Position numbers and translations under genes: made by a program. A stretch of 64,000 bases of DNA, from contig NZ_CP013372.1 in the NCBI RefSeq assembly GCF_001522585.2, positions 1,178,001-1,242,000 on the forward strand, written 5' to 3'. Positions 1 through 8,114 of the stretch are shown here, piece by piece. The first letter of the stretch is position 1. Each line of letters starts with the position of its first letter. This stretch comes from Burkholderia sp. NRF60-BP8. Its GTDB lineage: Bacteria > Pseudomonadota > Gammaproteobacteria > Burkholderiales > Burkholderiaceae. The notes under the pieces are model-generated. The model made no database searches. It had not been told where the DNA came from and saw only the letters and a list, made by a program, of their open reading frames with translations.

Positions 1-2
1 TG

Positions 3-455
3 CTGCGCGAGGCCGGTCGTCACGGCGCGACGGAAAACGGCTATGCGTCGTTTTACCTGTGGCGCAACGAACAGGCGTTCGCGCGGTTCGTGACGGACGG
101 CCGCTTTCGGGGCGTGACGGACAGCTTCGGCCGCGCGCCGATCGACACGCAGGTTGCGCTCGACGCGCGCAAGGGCAGTGCGTCGACGGGACGTTTCGCG
201 CGTCTGGAAACGATCGAGATTCCGGCGGACGCCGATCTCGACGCGACGCTGGCGCGGGAGATCGCACGCAATCGCGACGCGGCGGCTCGGCAGGGCGTGG
301 TTGCGGCGACCGTCAGTGTCGATCCGCTGCGCTGGCGGCTGACGCGTGCGCTCGTGACGGAGCGCGAACCGGACGAAGGCGGCGCGGGCACGGTGTACCA
401 GGTCCTGCATCTGGCGAAGCCGTTGCTCGACACGCTGGAAGCGGGCGGCGCGTGA
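3..455 (+). CDS. DUF4865 family protein, C-terminal part
   Basis: The reading frame is open from the first base of the window, so the N-terminus is outside; 150 residues are visible. The segment ENGYASFYLWRNEQAF followed by a GRFRGVTDSFGR stretch is what I associate with DUF4865 proteins of Burkholderia and relatives, a family with no established reaction. No signal peptide or membrane segment is visible in this part. Its stop codon overlaps a possible 40-codon ORF by one base. The family call rests on recognition of this short conserved block and is moderate. Confidence 0.6.
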   Translation: MREAGRHGATENGYASFYLWRNEQAFARFVTDGRFRGVTDSFGRAPIDTQVALDARKGSASTGRFARLETIEIPADADLDATLAREIARNRDAAARQGVVAATVSVDPLRWRLTRALVTEREPDEGGAGTVYQVLHLAKPLLDTLEAGGA

Positions 456-577
456 TGGCCGGCATCGCGTCGCGATTGCCGGCCGGCGTGGTGATTGCCG
501 CGCATCTGGCGGGGGTGGTGGTGGGGATCGCCGCGATTGCGGCGCTGGCGACGGTGCTGGCGCTGTTGCTCAGGTGA
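455..577 (+). CDS. Possible 40-aa single-span membrane peptide
   Basis: This short ORF starts with an ATG whose A is the last base of the preceding TGA stop (TGATG), so it could be translationally coupled to the DUF4865 gene. The peptide is almost entirely hydrophobic (an Ala/Val/Leu-rich stretch from about residue 9 to 39), consistent with one membrane span. I recognise no family. GC-rich DNA can give such an ORF by chance, so support is only the overlap and the hydrophobicity. Confidence 0.3.
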   Translation: MAGIASRLPAGVVIAAHLAGVVVGIAAIAALATVLALLLR

Positions 578-605
578 GCGAACTCCAGCATGGTGACGAT
601 TGACG

Positions 606-640
606 CGGGAGCGCCGCGCGTGCGATGCATGGCGCTCCCG
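606..640. terminator. Stem-loop between convergent genes
   Basis: Perfect 10-bp arms (606-615 and 631-640, CGGGAGCGCC and its complement) enclose a 15-nt loop. It lies between the convergent ends of the upstream genes and the GH3 gene, the usual place for a bidirectional terminator. There is no strong T-tract, so termination efficiency is uncertain. Confidence 0.45.
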
Positions 641-660
641 GTCGCTTCATCGTCGCCCAG

Positions 661-2862
661 TCAGTGGCCCTGCAAGCGGATATCGCGCGACGACGCGCCG
701 ACATACACGGTCCCGCCCGGGACGACCCGCCAGCCGTTGCGCGACGTATCCCAGACGCTCTGCATCCGCGGCGATACCGTCACACGCACACGCCGCGCTT
801 CGCCCGGATTCAGCCGGATCTTTTCCCAGCCGACCAGCCGCTTCGGCGGCTCGTCCTTGTACGGCACGCCGAGATAGACCTGCGGCGTCTCCGCGCCGGC
901 AACGCGTCCGTCGTTGCGCACGGTAAACGCCACGCTCAGCGAGCCGTCCCATTGCTTCGACACCGACAGACCCGAATACGCGAAGTGCGTATACGACAGG
1001 CCGTAGCCGAACTCGAACATCGGCTTGATGTTGCGCGCGTCATACCAGCGGTAGCCCATGTTCAGCTTTTCCGCGTACACCGGGTCGGTCTCGAACGTGC
1101 CGTTTTGCCCCCACGTCGGCGAATCCTGATCGCGCGCCGGGAACGTCACGGGCAGCTTGCCGGACGGGTTGACCGCACCGAACAGCACGTTCGCGATTGC
1201 CTTGCCGCCGGCTTCGCCCGGATACCACGCCTCGACGATGGCCGACACGTTGTCCTTCCACGGCATCAGCACCGGGTTGCCGCTCTGGACGACGACGATC
1301 GTATGCGGATTCGCGCGCGCGACGGCTTCGACGAGCGCATCCTGGTTCGACGGGTTCGCGAGGCTCAGGCTCTGCAGATCGCCGAAATCCTCGCCGGCCG
1401 GCTGCGCGACCACGACGATCGCGACGTCCGAGCGGCCCGCGAGCGCCGCGGCCTGGTCGATCTCCTGCTGCGTGTACGCGCGGAACGGCGACTGCTGGTC
1501 GCTGTTGCCCGCATACGTGACTTGCGCGGCCGGCGCCAACGCGCGGATCGCCGCGACGATCGGCACGTCGACCTTGAGCCACGGATTGCGCCACCAGCTG
1601 CAGCCGGTCGACGACCCGAACGTCAGGCCGCCGCAGCCAGCGAACGAACCCGATACGGGATCGCGCGTGTTGCCCGAACCGCCGCCGGACAGCACGGCCG
1701 CATCCGCATGGCCGCCGATCACGGCGATGCGCGACAGCGCCGACGCGACGAGCGGCAACTGGTTGCCGTCGTTCTTCAGCAGAACGATCGATTGCTCGGA
1801 GGCTGCCTGCGCGAACCGGTTGCCGGCCGCGAAATCGATCGTGCCGCCGCCTTTGGCCGGATCGTCCATCACGCCGACGCGGATCATCACGGCGAGCTTG
1901 CGGCGCACCATGTCGTCGAGGCGTGCGGTCGACACTGAGCCGTTCGCGATCGCCTGCTTCACGGCCGCAGGCGTCAGGTAGACGCTCGGCCCGACGTCCT
2001 CTTCCTCGTCGAGCCCGGCGTTGATCGCGGCGGCGGTGCTGTGCGTCGCGCCCCAGTCGGATTGCACCTGGCCCTGGAAGCCCCATTCGTTCTTCAGCAC
2101 GTCGTTCAGCAGATGCGGGTTCTCGCACGCATAGGTGCCGTTCAGGCGGTTGTAGCTGCACATCACGCTGCCGGGCCGGCCGCGCTTCGCGGCGATCTCG
2201 AACGGCAACAGATACAGCTCGCGCAGCGTGCGTTCGTCGATCTGCGTATTGCCGCCCATCCGGCCGTGCTCCTGTTCGTTGCCCGCGTAGTGCTTGATCG
2301 TGGCGATGACCTTCTGTCGCTGCGTGGCGAGCGTGCGCTCGGCGAGCAGGTCGCCGGCCAGCAGCGGATCCTCGCCGAGATACTCGAACAGGCGGCCGCC
2401 GCGCGGCTCGCGCGCGAGGTTGGTGCCGCCGCCGAGGCCCATGCCGAATCCTTGCGCGCGCAACTGGATCGCGACCTGCTTGCCGAATTCGTACGACAGC
2501 CGGCGATCCCAGCTCGCGGCGACCGCGATCGTCGCCGGGAACGTCGTGCTGGCCTGCGACGTGCTGCCGGAGCCGGTCGCCGAATCGACCATGTTCAGAT
2601 CGGGAATGCCGAGTCGCGGCACGCCCTGGATGTAGCCGGCGCCGCCGCCCGGCACCTTGGACATTTCGTATTGCGAATGAATGAATTGAAGTTTCTCGTC
2701 GAGCGTCATCTTGCGCACGAGCAGGTCGGCGCGCCGTTGCGCGGCGGCCGATGCGAACGCGTCGGTCGCGTCGCCCTGCGCATTGAAATCGGCGTCGCCG
2801 GCGTAGGCGGTGGTGCAGAGGGTCGCTGCCAGCACGACGGCCGGCCAGAGGGTGTCCCGCAT
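661..2862 (-). CDS. Secreted glycoside hydrolase family 3 beta-glucosidase
   Basis: GH3 enzymes remove beta-linked glucose or xylose from non-reducing ends by a retaining mechanism. From the chosen start the protein has 733 residues: a Sec signal peptide (residues 1-21, ending AYA before Gly22), the TIM-barrel domain with the KHYAGNEQEH block near 190-199 and the nucleophile motif SDW (Asp269), then the second alpha/beta domain and a C-terminal fibronectin-III-like domain containing TPQVYLGVPY. The start at 2862 is preceded by GGAGAG at good spacing; an ATG four codons upstream (2874) lacks this site. Product is likely periplasmic or secreted. It ends at a convergent stem-loop. Whether it trims the nearby exopolysaccharide is inference only. 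Confidence 0.9.
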   Translation of the reverse strand: MRDTLWPAVVLAATLCTTAYAGDADFNAQGDATDAFASAAAQRRADLLVRKMTLDEKLQFIHSQYEMSKVPGGGAGYIQGVPRLGIPDLNMVDSATGSGSTSQASTTFPATIAVAASWDRRLSYEFGKQVAIQLRAQGFGMGLGGGTNLAREPRGGRLFEYLGEDPLLAGDLLAERTLATQRQKVIATIKHYAGNEQEHGRMGGNTQIDERTLRELYLLPFEIAAKRGRPGSVMCSYNRLNGTYACENPHLLNDVLKNEWGFQGQVQSDWGATHSTAAAINAGLDEEEDVGPSVYLTPAAVKQAIANGSVSTARLDDMVRRKLAVMIRVGVMDDPAKGGGTIDFAAGNRFAQAASEQSIVLLKNDGNQLPLVASALSRIAVIGGHADAAVLSGGGSGNTRDPVSGSFAGCGGLTFGSSTGCSWWRNPWLKVDVPIVAAIRALAPAAQVTYAGNSDQQSPFRAYTQQEIDQAAALAGRSDVAIVVVAQPAGEDFGDLQSLSLANPSNQDALVEAVARANPHTIVVVQSGNPVLMPWKDNVSAIVEAWYPGEAGGKAIANVLFGAVNPSGKLPVTFPARDQDSPTWGQNGTFETDPVYAEKLNMGYRWYDARNIKPMFEFGYGLSYTHFAYSGLSVSKQWDGSLSVAFTVRNDGRVAGAETPQVYLGVPYKDEPPKRLVGWEKIRLNPGEARRVRVTVSPRMQSVWDTSRNGWRVVPGGTVYVGASSRDIRLQGH

Positions 2863-3345
2863 GTTGCTCTCCATGATCGTATTGCCGGTTGTTCGGATGA
2901 TGTCTGGAGCTGCGCGCGCCCGGTGGATTCGCACCGGACGCATTCGGCTGGCGATGCAGGGTGGTTGCGCGTCGGCATGCCAGGCCAGGCGGGGAATCGT
3001 TACGGCCGGTTGGGCTCGATCGGTCAATGCGGGCGGCGACGCGCTGGCCGCCCGACACTGTCGAATCGGATGTAGCGATTCTCTGCAACGACAAATGGTA
3101 TGAATGTAGTTTGACTACAGCATCGGTGTTTCTACCGATACGTGCGATCTTTATTTCGTAGGGGCGCGCGGCGGGTCGGAAAGGCGGTCACCCTTCCCGA
3201 TCGTCGGGATGAGGCGGGTAAGAAGTACTGAGTAGCAAGCGGTTTTGCGGCGTAGTGCGGCGGGATGGCGGTCGACTCGTTGCGTGCGCATCGAACGCGG
3301 GAAGGCGCGTCATGCGAACCCGCTCCCCGCGTGCGGCCGGCCCGG
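2863..3345. promoter_or_regulatory. Upstream region of the GH3 gene with two small palindromes
   Basis: No convincing gene lies in these 483 bases. The segment 3080-3165 is noticeably AT-richer than its surroundings and holds two adjacent dyads: 3105-3119 (TGTAGT, 3-nt spacer, ACTACA) and 3122-3139 (ATCGGT, 6-nt spacer, ACCGAT). They sit about 240-280 bases upstream of the GH3 start and could be promoter or operator elements; no regulator is identifiable from sequence alone. The rest looks featureless. Confidence 0.35.
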
Positions 3346-4521
3346 CTATTTCGTCACGAGTGCGCCGGTCAACCCCGCGCTGATCGCCGGCAGCAGCAGG
3401 TTCAGCACGCGGCTCGCGCGGACGAGCCCGGTGTTGTCGACATACACGATGTCTTTCGACGCGAGCGGGAACTGGTTCGCGAGCAGCATCGACACCGGCG
3501 ACTGCATGTCGAGGTGATAGATGACGGGTTCGCTGTCGGCGGCCTTGCGCAGCACGAACACCTGCTTGGCATTCGACGTTTGCTGGTTGAGCTGACCGGC
3601 CTGCGTGAGCGCTTCGCTCAGCGTGAGCGAACCGTCGCGCAGCGGCGCGACGGCTTGCGGCCTGACCACTTCGCCCATCACGTACACGGGGTTGTCGTCG
3701 CGCGCGCTCACATGCAGCATGTCGCCGGGCTTCAGCATGATGTCCGCCGGGTTTTTCCCCGTCTTCATCATCTGCGCGACGTTCAGCGGATAGATCGTGC
3801 CGTTGCGGGTGAGCGTGATGCGGCTCTGATCCGCGGTCGGCGCAAAGCCGCCCGCGCGGCTGACGGCTTCGATCAGCGTCATCGGAATGTCGTTGATCGG
3901 CTGGGCGCCGGGGTTACGCACCTCGCCGTCGACGTAGACCTGCGTGGCGCGGAACGACGCGACGCGAACCGTGACCTGCGGCTTCACGAACACCTTCGCG
4001 AGTTCGGTCCTGACTTCGTGCTGGAGCTGCGCGACGGTTTTCCCGACCGCGTGGATCGGCCGCGGGATATACGGAAACTGCACGTTGCCGTTGCCGTCGA
4101 CGACGAAGCCGGGCGCGGCGTCCGCGGCCTTCGTGTTCTGCACCGGCTGGCCGGCGGCCGTCGCGAATTCGGGGTGATCCCACACCGTGATCTGCAGCAC
4201 GTCGCCGGCGCCGATCCGGTACATGTCCGCCTTCGCGAACAGGTTCGGCGCAATGGTCGCGCCGGGCGCACGTTTCTGTGCGGCGCGCATCTGCTCGATC
4301 TGCGTCAGATCGATCTGCTTGACCGGCACTTGCATGTCGCTGGTGACGTCGCCGTTCTCGGCGGTCGTGACCGGCAACGCGGTCGAATTCATGTGCTGCC
4401 CCGGCACCGTGCAGGCGGAGAGCGTCGCGAGGGTCGCGAACGAGAACGCCATGCACATGCGGCGCATGACTGTGCGAGTGTGGCCCGGCGCCACGGAGTC
4501 CAGTGGTTGAGCGATTTTCAT
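3346..4521 (-). CDS. Outer-membrane polysaccharide export lipoprotein (Wza/OPX type)
   Basis: OPX lipoproteins form the outer-membrane channel for capsule or exopolysaccharide and work with a Wzc-type co-polymerase. The protein (391 residues from the chosen ATG) carries a lipoprotein signal with lipobox LSAC (Cys37), a poly-export (PES) domain beginning with DMYRIGAGDVLQITVWDHPE, and two SLBB-like repeats (around VYVDGEVRNPGA and VYVMGEVVRPQA). In-frame alternatives are ATG at 4536 and 4467; the last would give the neatest signal peptide (MRRMCMAF...), so the start is uncertain. It is transcribed divergently from the heptose module. By content it corresponds to the first gene of the published B. 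cenocepacia bep cluster; that mapping is from memory. Confidence 0.9.
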   Translation of the reverse strand: MKIAQPLDSVAPGHTRTVMRRMCMAFSFATLATLSACTVPGQHMNSTALPVTTAENGDVTSDMQVPVKQIDLTQIEQMRAAQKRAPGATIAPNLFAKADMYRIGAGDVLQITVWDHPEFATAAGQPVQNTKAADAAPGFVVDGNGNVQFPYIPRPIHAVGKTVAQLQHEVRTELAKVFVKPQVTVRVASFRATQVYVDGEVRNPGAQPINDIPMTLIEAVSRAGGFAPTADQSRITLTRNGTIYPLNVAQMMKTGKNPADIMLKPGDMLHVSARDDNPVYVMGEVVRPQAVAPLRDGSLTLSEALTQAGQLNQQTSNAKQVFVLRKAADSEPVIYHLDMQSPVSMLLANQFPLASKDIVYVDNTGLVRASRVLNLLLPAISAGLTGALVTK

Positions 4522-4972
4522 TTTTGTGTCCAGCATCGTTGAATCGATTGTTACGTTATCCGGATCGAAGCGAAGGCGCCCGTCGCGCCTTCGCTTCGTT
4601 CTGCACATCGTGACGACACGCGCGGGCGGCATTCGGGCGCACGGCGACACGCGCGTCGTTCACGGCGAGGCGGCTCCCGGCATCGATTGTCAAACATTGC
4701 CAATGACGCAAGGTAGTCGTCATGCGCGGCTGGGACGTGACGGCGATTTCGACGCCGGTTCGCACGTCGCCGTGCCGATCGCGAACAGAGCGTAACGCAG
4801 GTTGAACGCCCTGGATCGAGCGGTGGCGGCTTAATGTAAGCCATCGCACGCAGCGTGCCGGACATCTATCGCATAGTGGCGCCAACGAACATGGTCGTGC
4901 ATTTCCGACCGAATGTGCGGAGGCGCGAACGGCATCGTGCCGGCGTCCGACTCACTGTCTGCGAGAGATTTC
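4522..4972. promoter_or_regulatory. Divergent intergenic region between the export gene and the heptose operon
   Basis: There is no gene in these 451 bases. Both flanking operons start outward from here, so it should contain two divergent promoters. An imperfect dyad near 4687-4712 (TTGTCA ... TGACGCAA) is the only symmetric element I noticed; I did not find a sigma54-type GG-N10-GC motif of convincing quality on either strand. Confidence 0.35.
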
Positions 4973-6019
4973 ATGACACGCTTCATTGCCCGTTCGAGGG
5001 CGCCTTTGCGGTTGGGTCTGGGCGGCGGCGGAACCGACGTGCCGCCTTATTCGGACCGGTTCGGCGGTCTGGCGCTCAATGTCACGATCGAGAAGTTCGC
5101 GTATGCGTCGATCGCGCCGCGCGACGACGCGAAGGTCGAACTGGTGGCGGCGGATACGGATACGCGCTGGATCGGCCCGGTGTCGCCGGTGCTCGACGTG
5201 CAGAAGGGCCTCGGGCTGCATGTCGGCGTCTACAACCGGATCGTGCGCGATTTCCACGGCGGCCATCCGTTGGCCGTCACGATCACGACGTGCTCCGAAG
5301 CGCCGCCCGGATCCGGGCTCGGCTCGTCGTCGACGATCGTCGTCGCGCTGGTCAGGGCGTTCTGCGAACTGCTGTCGCTGCCGCTCGGCGAATACGACAT
5401 CGCGCACCTCGCGCACGACATCGAGCGAGAGGATCTCGGGCTCGCCGGCGGCAAGCAGGATCAATACGCGGCGACGTTCGGCGGACTGAACTTCATGGAG
5501 TTCTACGGCGATCGCGTGATCGTCAATCCGCTGCGGATCAAGCAGGAAATCAAGGCCGAGATGGAGGCGTCGCTCGTGCTGTATTACACCGGCGTATCGC
5601 GCGAGTCGGCCAACATCATCAAGGAACAGAGCAGCAACGTGACCGAAGGCGTCGTCGATTCGCTGGCCGCGTTGCACGAGGTCAAGGACGAAGCCGTGCG
5701 CATGAAGGAAGCCGTGCTGCGCGCCGATTTCGATGCGTTCGCCGCGTCGATGCGCGACGCGTGGGAATCGAAGAAGCGGATGGCGAAGAACATCTCGAAC
5801 TCGATGATCGACGATCTGTACCGGGTCGCGGTCCGGGCCGGCGCGAAGGCCGGCAAGGTGTCCGGCGCGGGCGGCGGCGGCTTCATGATGTTCTTCGTCG
5901 ATCCGGTCGAACGGTCGGCCGTGATGCGCGCGCTGGACGCGTACAACGGGATCAACGGCCAGGTGCTCAACTGTACGTTCACCGACATCGGTGCGCAGTC
6001 GTGGAGAAAGAATCAATGA
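4973..6019 (+). CDS. hddA: D-glycero-D-manno-heptose 7-phosphate kinase (GHMP family)
   Basis: HddA phosphorylates D-glycero-alpha-D-manno-heptose 7-phosphate at C1, a step towards GDP-heptose. The 348-residue protein begins RSRAPLRLGLGGGGTDVPPY, the typical start of HddA/FKP-type sugar kinases, has the GHMP ATP-binding loop PPGSGLGSSST and the C-terminal glycine-rich KVSGAGGGGFMMF motif. GAGAG lies 7 bases before the ATG. It is the first gene of a four-gene block (hddA-gmhA-hddC-gmhB) in which each gene overlaps the next. Proteins of this type occur in capsule clusters such as the B. pseudomallei wcb locus. Function is well supported by family plus context. Confidence 0.92.
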   Translation: MTRFIARSRAPLRLGLGGGGTDVPPYSDRFGGLALNVTIEKFAYASIAPRDDAKVELVAADTDTRWIGPVSPVLDVQKGLGLHVGVYNRIVRDFHGGHPLAVTITTCSEAPPGSGLGSSSTIVVALVRAFCELLSLPLGEYDIAHLAHDIEREDLGLAGGKQDQYAATFGGLNFMEFYGDRVIVNPLRIKQEIKAEMEASLVLYYTGVSRESANIIKEQSSNVTEGVVDSLAALHEVKDEAVRMKEAVLRADFDAFAASMRDAWESKKRMAKNISNSMIDDLYRVAVRAGAKAGKVSGAGGGGFMMFFVDPVERSAVMRALDAYNGINGQVLNCTFTDIGAQSWRKNQ

Positions 6020-6597
6020 CGATCGGCGTGGAGAGCGAAATTCGCCAGACGCTGTCGGTGCTGACGGCGCTCGTATCCGACCGTGAGCAACTGGCGCGGA
6101 TCGAACAGGTGGCCGAACGCGTGACGGAAGCGCTACGGACAGGCAACAAGATCCTGCTCGCGGGCAACGGCGGCAGCGCCGCGGACGCGCAGCATATCGC
6201 CGGCGAATTCGTCAGTCGTTTCAACTTCGATCGGCCGGGGCTCGCGGCGTTCGCGCTGACCGTGGACAGCTCGGTCATGACCGCGATCGGCAACGACTAC
6301 GGTTACGAGAAGCTGTTCGAGCGTCAGATTCAGGCGACCGGGCGCCCCGGCGACGTCTTCTGGGCGTATTCGACGTCGGGGCGTTCGCCGAACATTCTCC
6401 GCGCGCTGGAAGTGGCCAGGACGGCCGGCATGGTTTGCGTCGGCTTCACGGGCAACGGACCCGGCGCCGCCGAGATGCGCACGCGTGCCGACATCTGCAT
6501 CGAGATTCCGTCCGCGTCGACCCCGAAGATCCAGGAAGGGCATCTCGTATGCGGCCACATCATTTGCGGCATCGTCGAAGAGCGGATCTTCGCATGA
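6016..6597 (+). CDS. gmhA: Sedoheptulose 7-phosphate isomerase
   Basis: GmhA converts sedoheptulose 7-phosphate to D-glycero-D-manno-heptose 7-phosphate, the committed step into nucleotide-heptoses. The 193-residue SIS-domain protein shows LLAGNGGSAADAQHIAGEFV (substrate loop), the STSGRSPNI phosphate-binding loop and the C-terminal IQEGHLVCGHIICGIVE helix with conserved Gln/Glu/His. The ATG overlaps the hddA stop by four bases and is preceded by GGAGAAAG. A housekeeping gmhA for LPS core heptose is expected elsewhere on the genome, so this copy is probably dedicated to the exopolysaccharide locus. Confidence 0.93.
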   Translation: MTIGVESEIRQTLSVLTALVSDREQLARIEQVAERVTEALRTGNKILLAGNGGSAADAQHIAGEFVSRFNFDRPGLAAFALTVDSSVMTAIGNDYGYEKLFERQIQATGRPGDVFWAYSTSGRSPNILRALEVARTAGMVCVGFTGNGPGAAEMRTRADICIEIPSASTPKIQEGHLVCGHIICGIVEERIFA

Positions 6598-7325
6598 ACG
6601 CGATGCTGCCCTGCCTGATCCTGGCCGGCGGCCTCGGCACGCGGCTGCGCCCGGTGTTGGGCGACGCACTGCCGAAGGCGCTCGCGTCGATCGACGGCGA
6701 GCCGTTTCTGGGCTGGATGCTGCGCGGGCTCCAGCAGCAGGGCGTGACGGAGGTCGTGCTGTCGCTCGGTTACGGCAGCGGCCCGATCAAGTCGTTCGTG
6801 ACGTCGCGCGACTTCGGCATCGCGATTTCCGTGATCGAGGAAGACGAGCCGCTCGGTACCGGCGGCGCGATCGTTCACGCGCTGAAGGCTCACGGCGCGC
6901 GCGACATGATCGTGATGAACGGCGATACGTGGTCGGACCTGGATCTGCGCGCGCTGTCGGCTTTCCATCACGCGACGCGCCCCGATCTCGTCGTGGCGGC
7001 CACGTGCGTCGACGATGCGTCGCGCTACGGCACGCTCGAATTCGATGCGACGTCGCGCAGGCTGTCGGCGTTCCGCGAGAAGCGGCCGGCACGGGGCTAC
7101 ATCAATGCGGGCACGTATGTCGTCGACGCGAGCAAGCTGCTCGGCTTCGCGCTGCCGGAGAAATTTTCGTTCGAGCAGGATTTCCTGGCCGAACGGGTAG
7201 ACGCGCTCGACATCCGCGTATTCCCCGAGGTCACGTCGTTCATCGACATCGGCGTGCCGGCGGACTACCGGCGCGCGCAGACCGCGATTCCGCCGATGCT
7301 GGAGACCGGAACCAGTGAAGCGTAG
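6594..7325 (+). CDS. hddC: D-glycero-alpha-D-manno-heptose 1-phosphate guanylyltransferase
   Basis: HddC joins heptose 1-phosphate to GTP, giving GDP-D-glycero-alpha-D-manno-heptose. The 243-residue protein is a sugar nucleotidyltransferase: the signature LILAGGLGTRLRPV lies at the N-terminus, PKALASIDGEPFL supplies the conserved lysine, and GTGGAIVHAL plus VMNGDTW complete the nucleotide and metal sites. The start overlaps the gmhA stop (ATGA). The neighbours hddA and gmhB favour GDP-heptose over other sugar substrates; sequence alone would allow related pyrophosphorylases such as RfbF or GlmU-like enzymes. Confidence 0.88.
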   Translation: MNAMLPCLILAGGLGTRLRPVLGDALPKALASIDGEPFLGWMLRGLQQQGVTEVVLSLGYGSGPIKSFVTSRDFGIAISVIEEDEPLGTGGAIVHALKAHGARDMIVMNGDTWSDLDLRALSAFHHATRPDLVVAATCVDDASRYGTLEFDATSRRLSAFREKRPARGYINAGTYVVDASKLLGFALPEKFSFEQDFLAERVDALDIRVFPEVTSFIDIGVPADYRRAQTAIPPMLETGTSEA

Positions 7326-7887
7326 AGCCCTGTTCCTGGATCGCGACGGCGTGATCAATGTCGACTACGGCTACGTCCACCGGCAGCAGGACTGCGTGTT
7401 CGTGGACGGCATCTTCGATCTCGTGCGGCTGGCCAATGCGAACGGTTACCAGGTGATCGTCGTGACGAATCAGGCCGGGATCGGCCGCGGATATTTTTCG
7501 GAGTTGCAGTTCGCCGCATTCATGGACTGGATGCGCCGCAGGTTCGACGAGCGTGGCGCAAGAATCGACCGCGTCTATTTTTGCCCGCATCACCCGGTGG
7601 CCGGGATGGGCCGCTACCGGCAGGCATGTGCATGCCGGAAGCCGCAACCCGGGATGCTGCACGACGCGCGGCGCGAGCTCGACCTCGACCTGTCGGCGTC
7701 GATCCTGGTCGGCGACAAGCCGTCCGATCTCGAGGCCGGTGCGCGCGCCGGCGTCGGGCGCCGTTTCCTGTTCGTGGGCGACCGGCCCGGCCCGGTGCAA
7801 GCCGATCAGGCGGCCGACGTCGTCGCGCGGCTGTCCGACATCGGTGCGGCGCTGCAACCCACGGGCGTCGTCGCGGCGGGTGCGTAG
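7315..7887 (+). CDS. gmhB: D-glycero-D-manno-heptose 1,7-bisphosphate 7-phosphatase
   Basis: GmhB removes the 7-phosphate between the kinase and guanylyltransferase steps. The 190-residue HAD phosphatase has motif I FLDRDGVIN, motif II VVTNQAGIGRG, a zinc-loop cysteine/histidine set (CPHHP ... CACRKP) typical of HisB/GmhB proteins, and motif IV LVGDKPSDLEAG. The start is GTG at 7315, eleven bases inside hddC, with GGAG upstream. It is the last gene of the heptose block; 227 non-coding bases separate it from the Wzc-type gene. Confidence 0.92.
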   Translation: MKRRALFLDRDGVINVDYGYVHRQQDCVFVDGIFDLVRLANANGYQVIVVTNQAGIGRGYFSELQFAAFMDWMRRRFDERGARIDRVYFCPHHPVAGMGRYRQACACRKPQPGMLHDARRELDLDLSASILVGDKPSDLEAGARAGVGRRFLFVGDRPGPVQADQAADVVARLSDIGAALQPTGVVAAGA

Positions 7888-8114
7888 CGGGTCGCAGCCT
7901 CGACGGCTGCATGCCGAGATGAAACGAACGAGGACTCGACGACGGCTTGCCGGCCGTTGCGCCGATCGGGCAAGCGCGGGGCATCCAGGCTCCCGACGCA
8001 GTGCATTCCGGCCGGCACCGAAGGGCTTCCAGCCGGATTTTCAAAGACATGAACGTGAATCACAACGCGCGTAAGGCGGCGAAGCCAGCCGGATCTTCCA
8101 TTCTGGAGTTCAGC

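Noticed and set aside
7888..8114. Sigma54 promoter upstream of the Wzc-type gene
   Set aside because: One GG-N10-GC spacing exists, but neither the TGGCAC nor the TTGC element is present.
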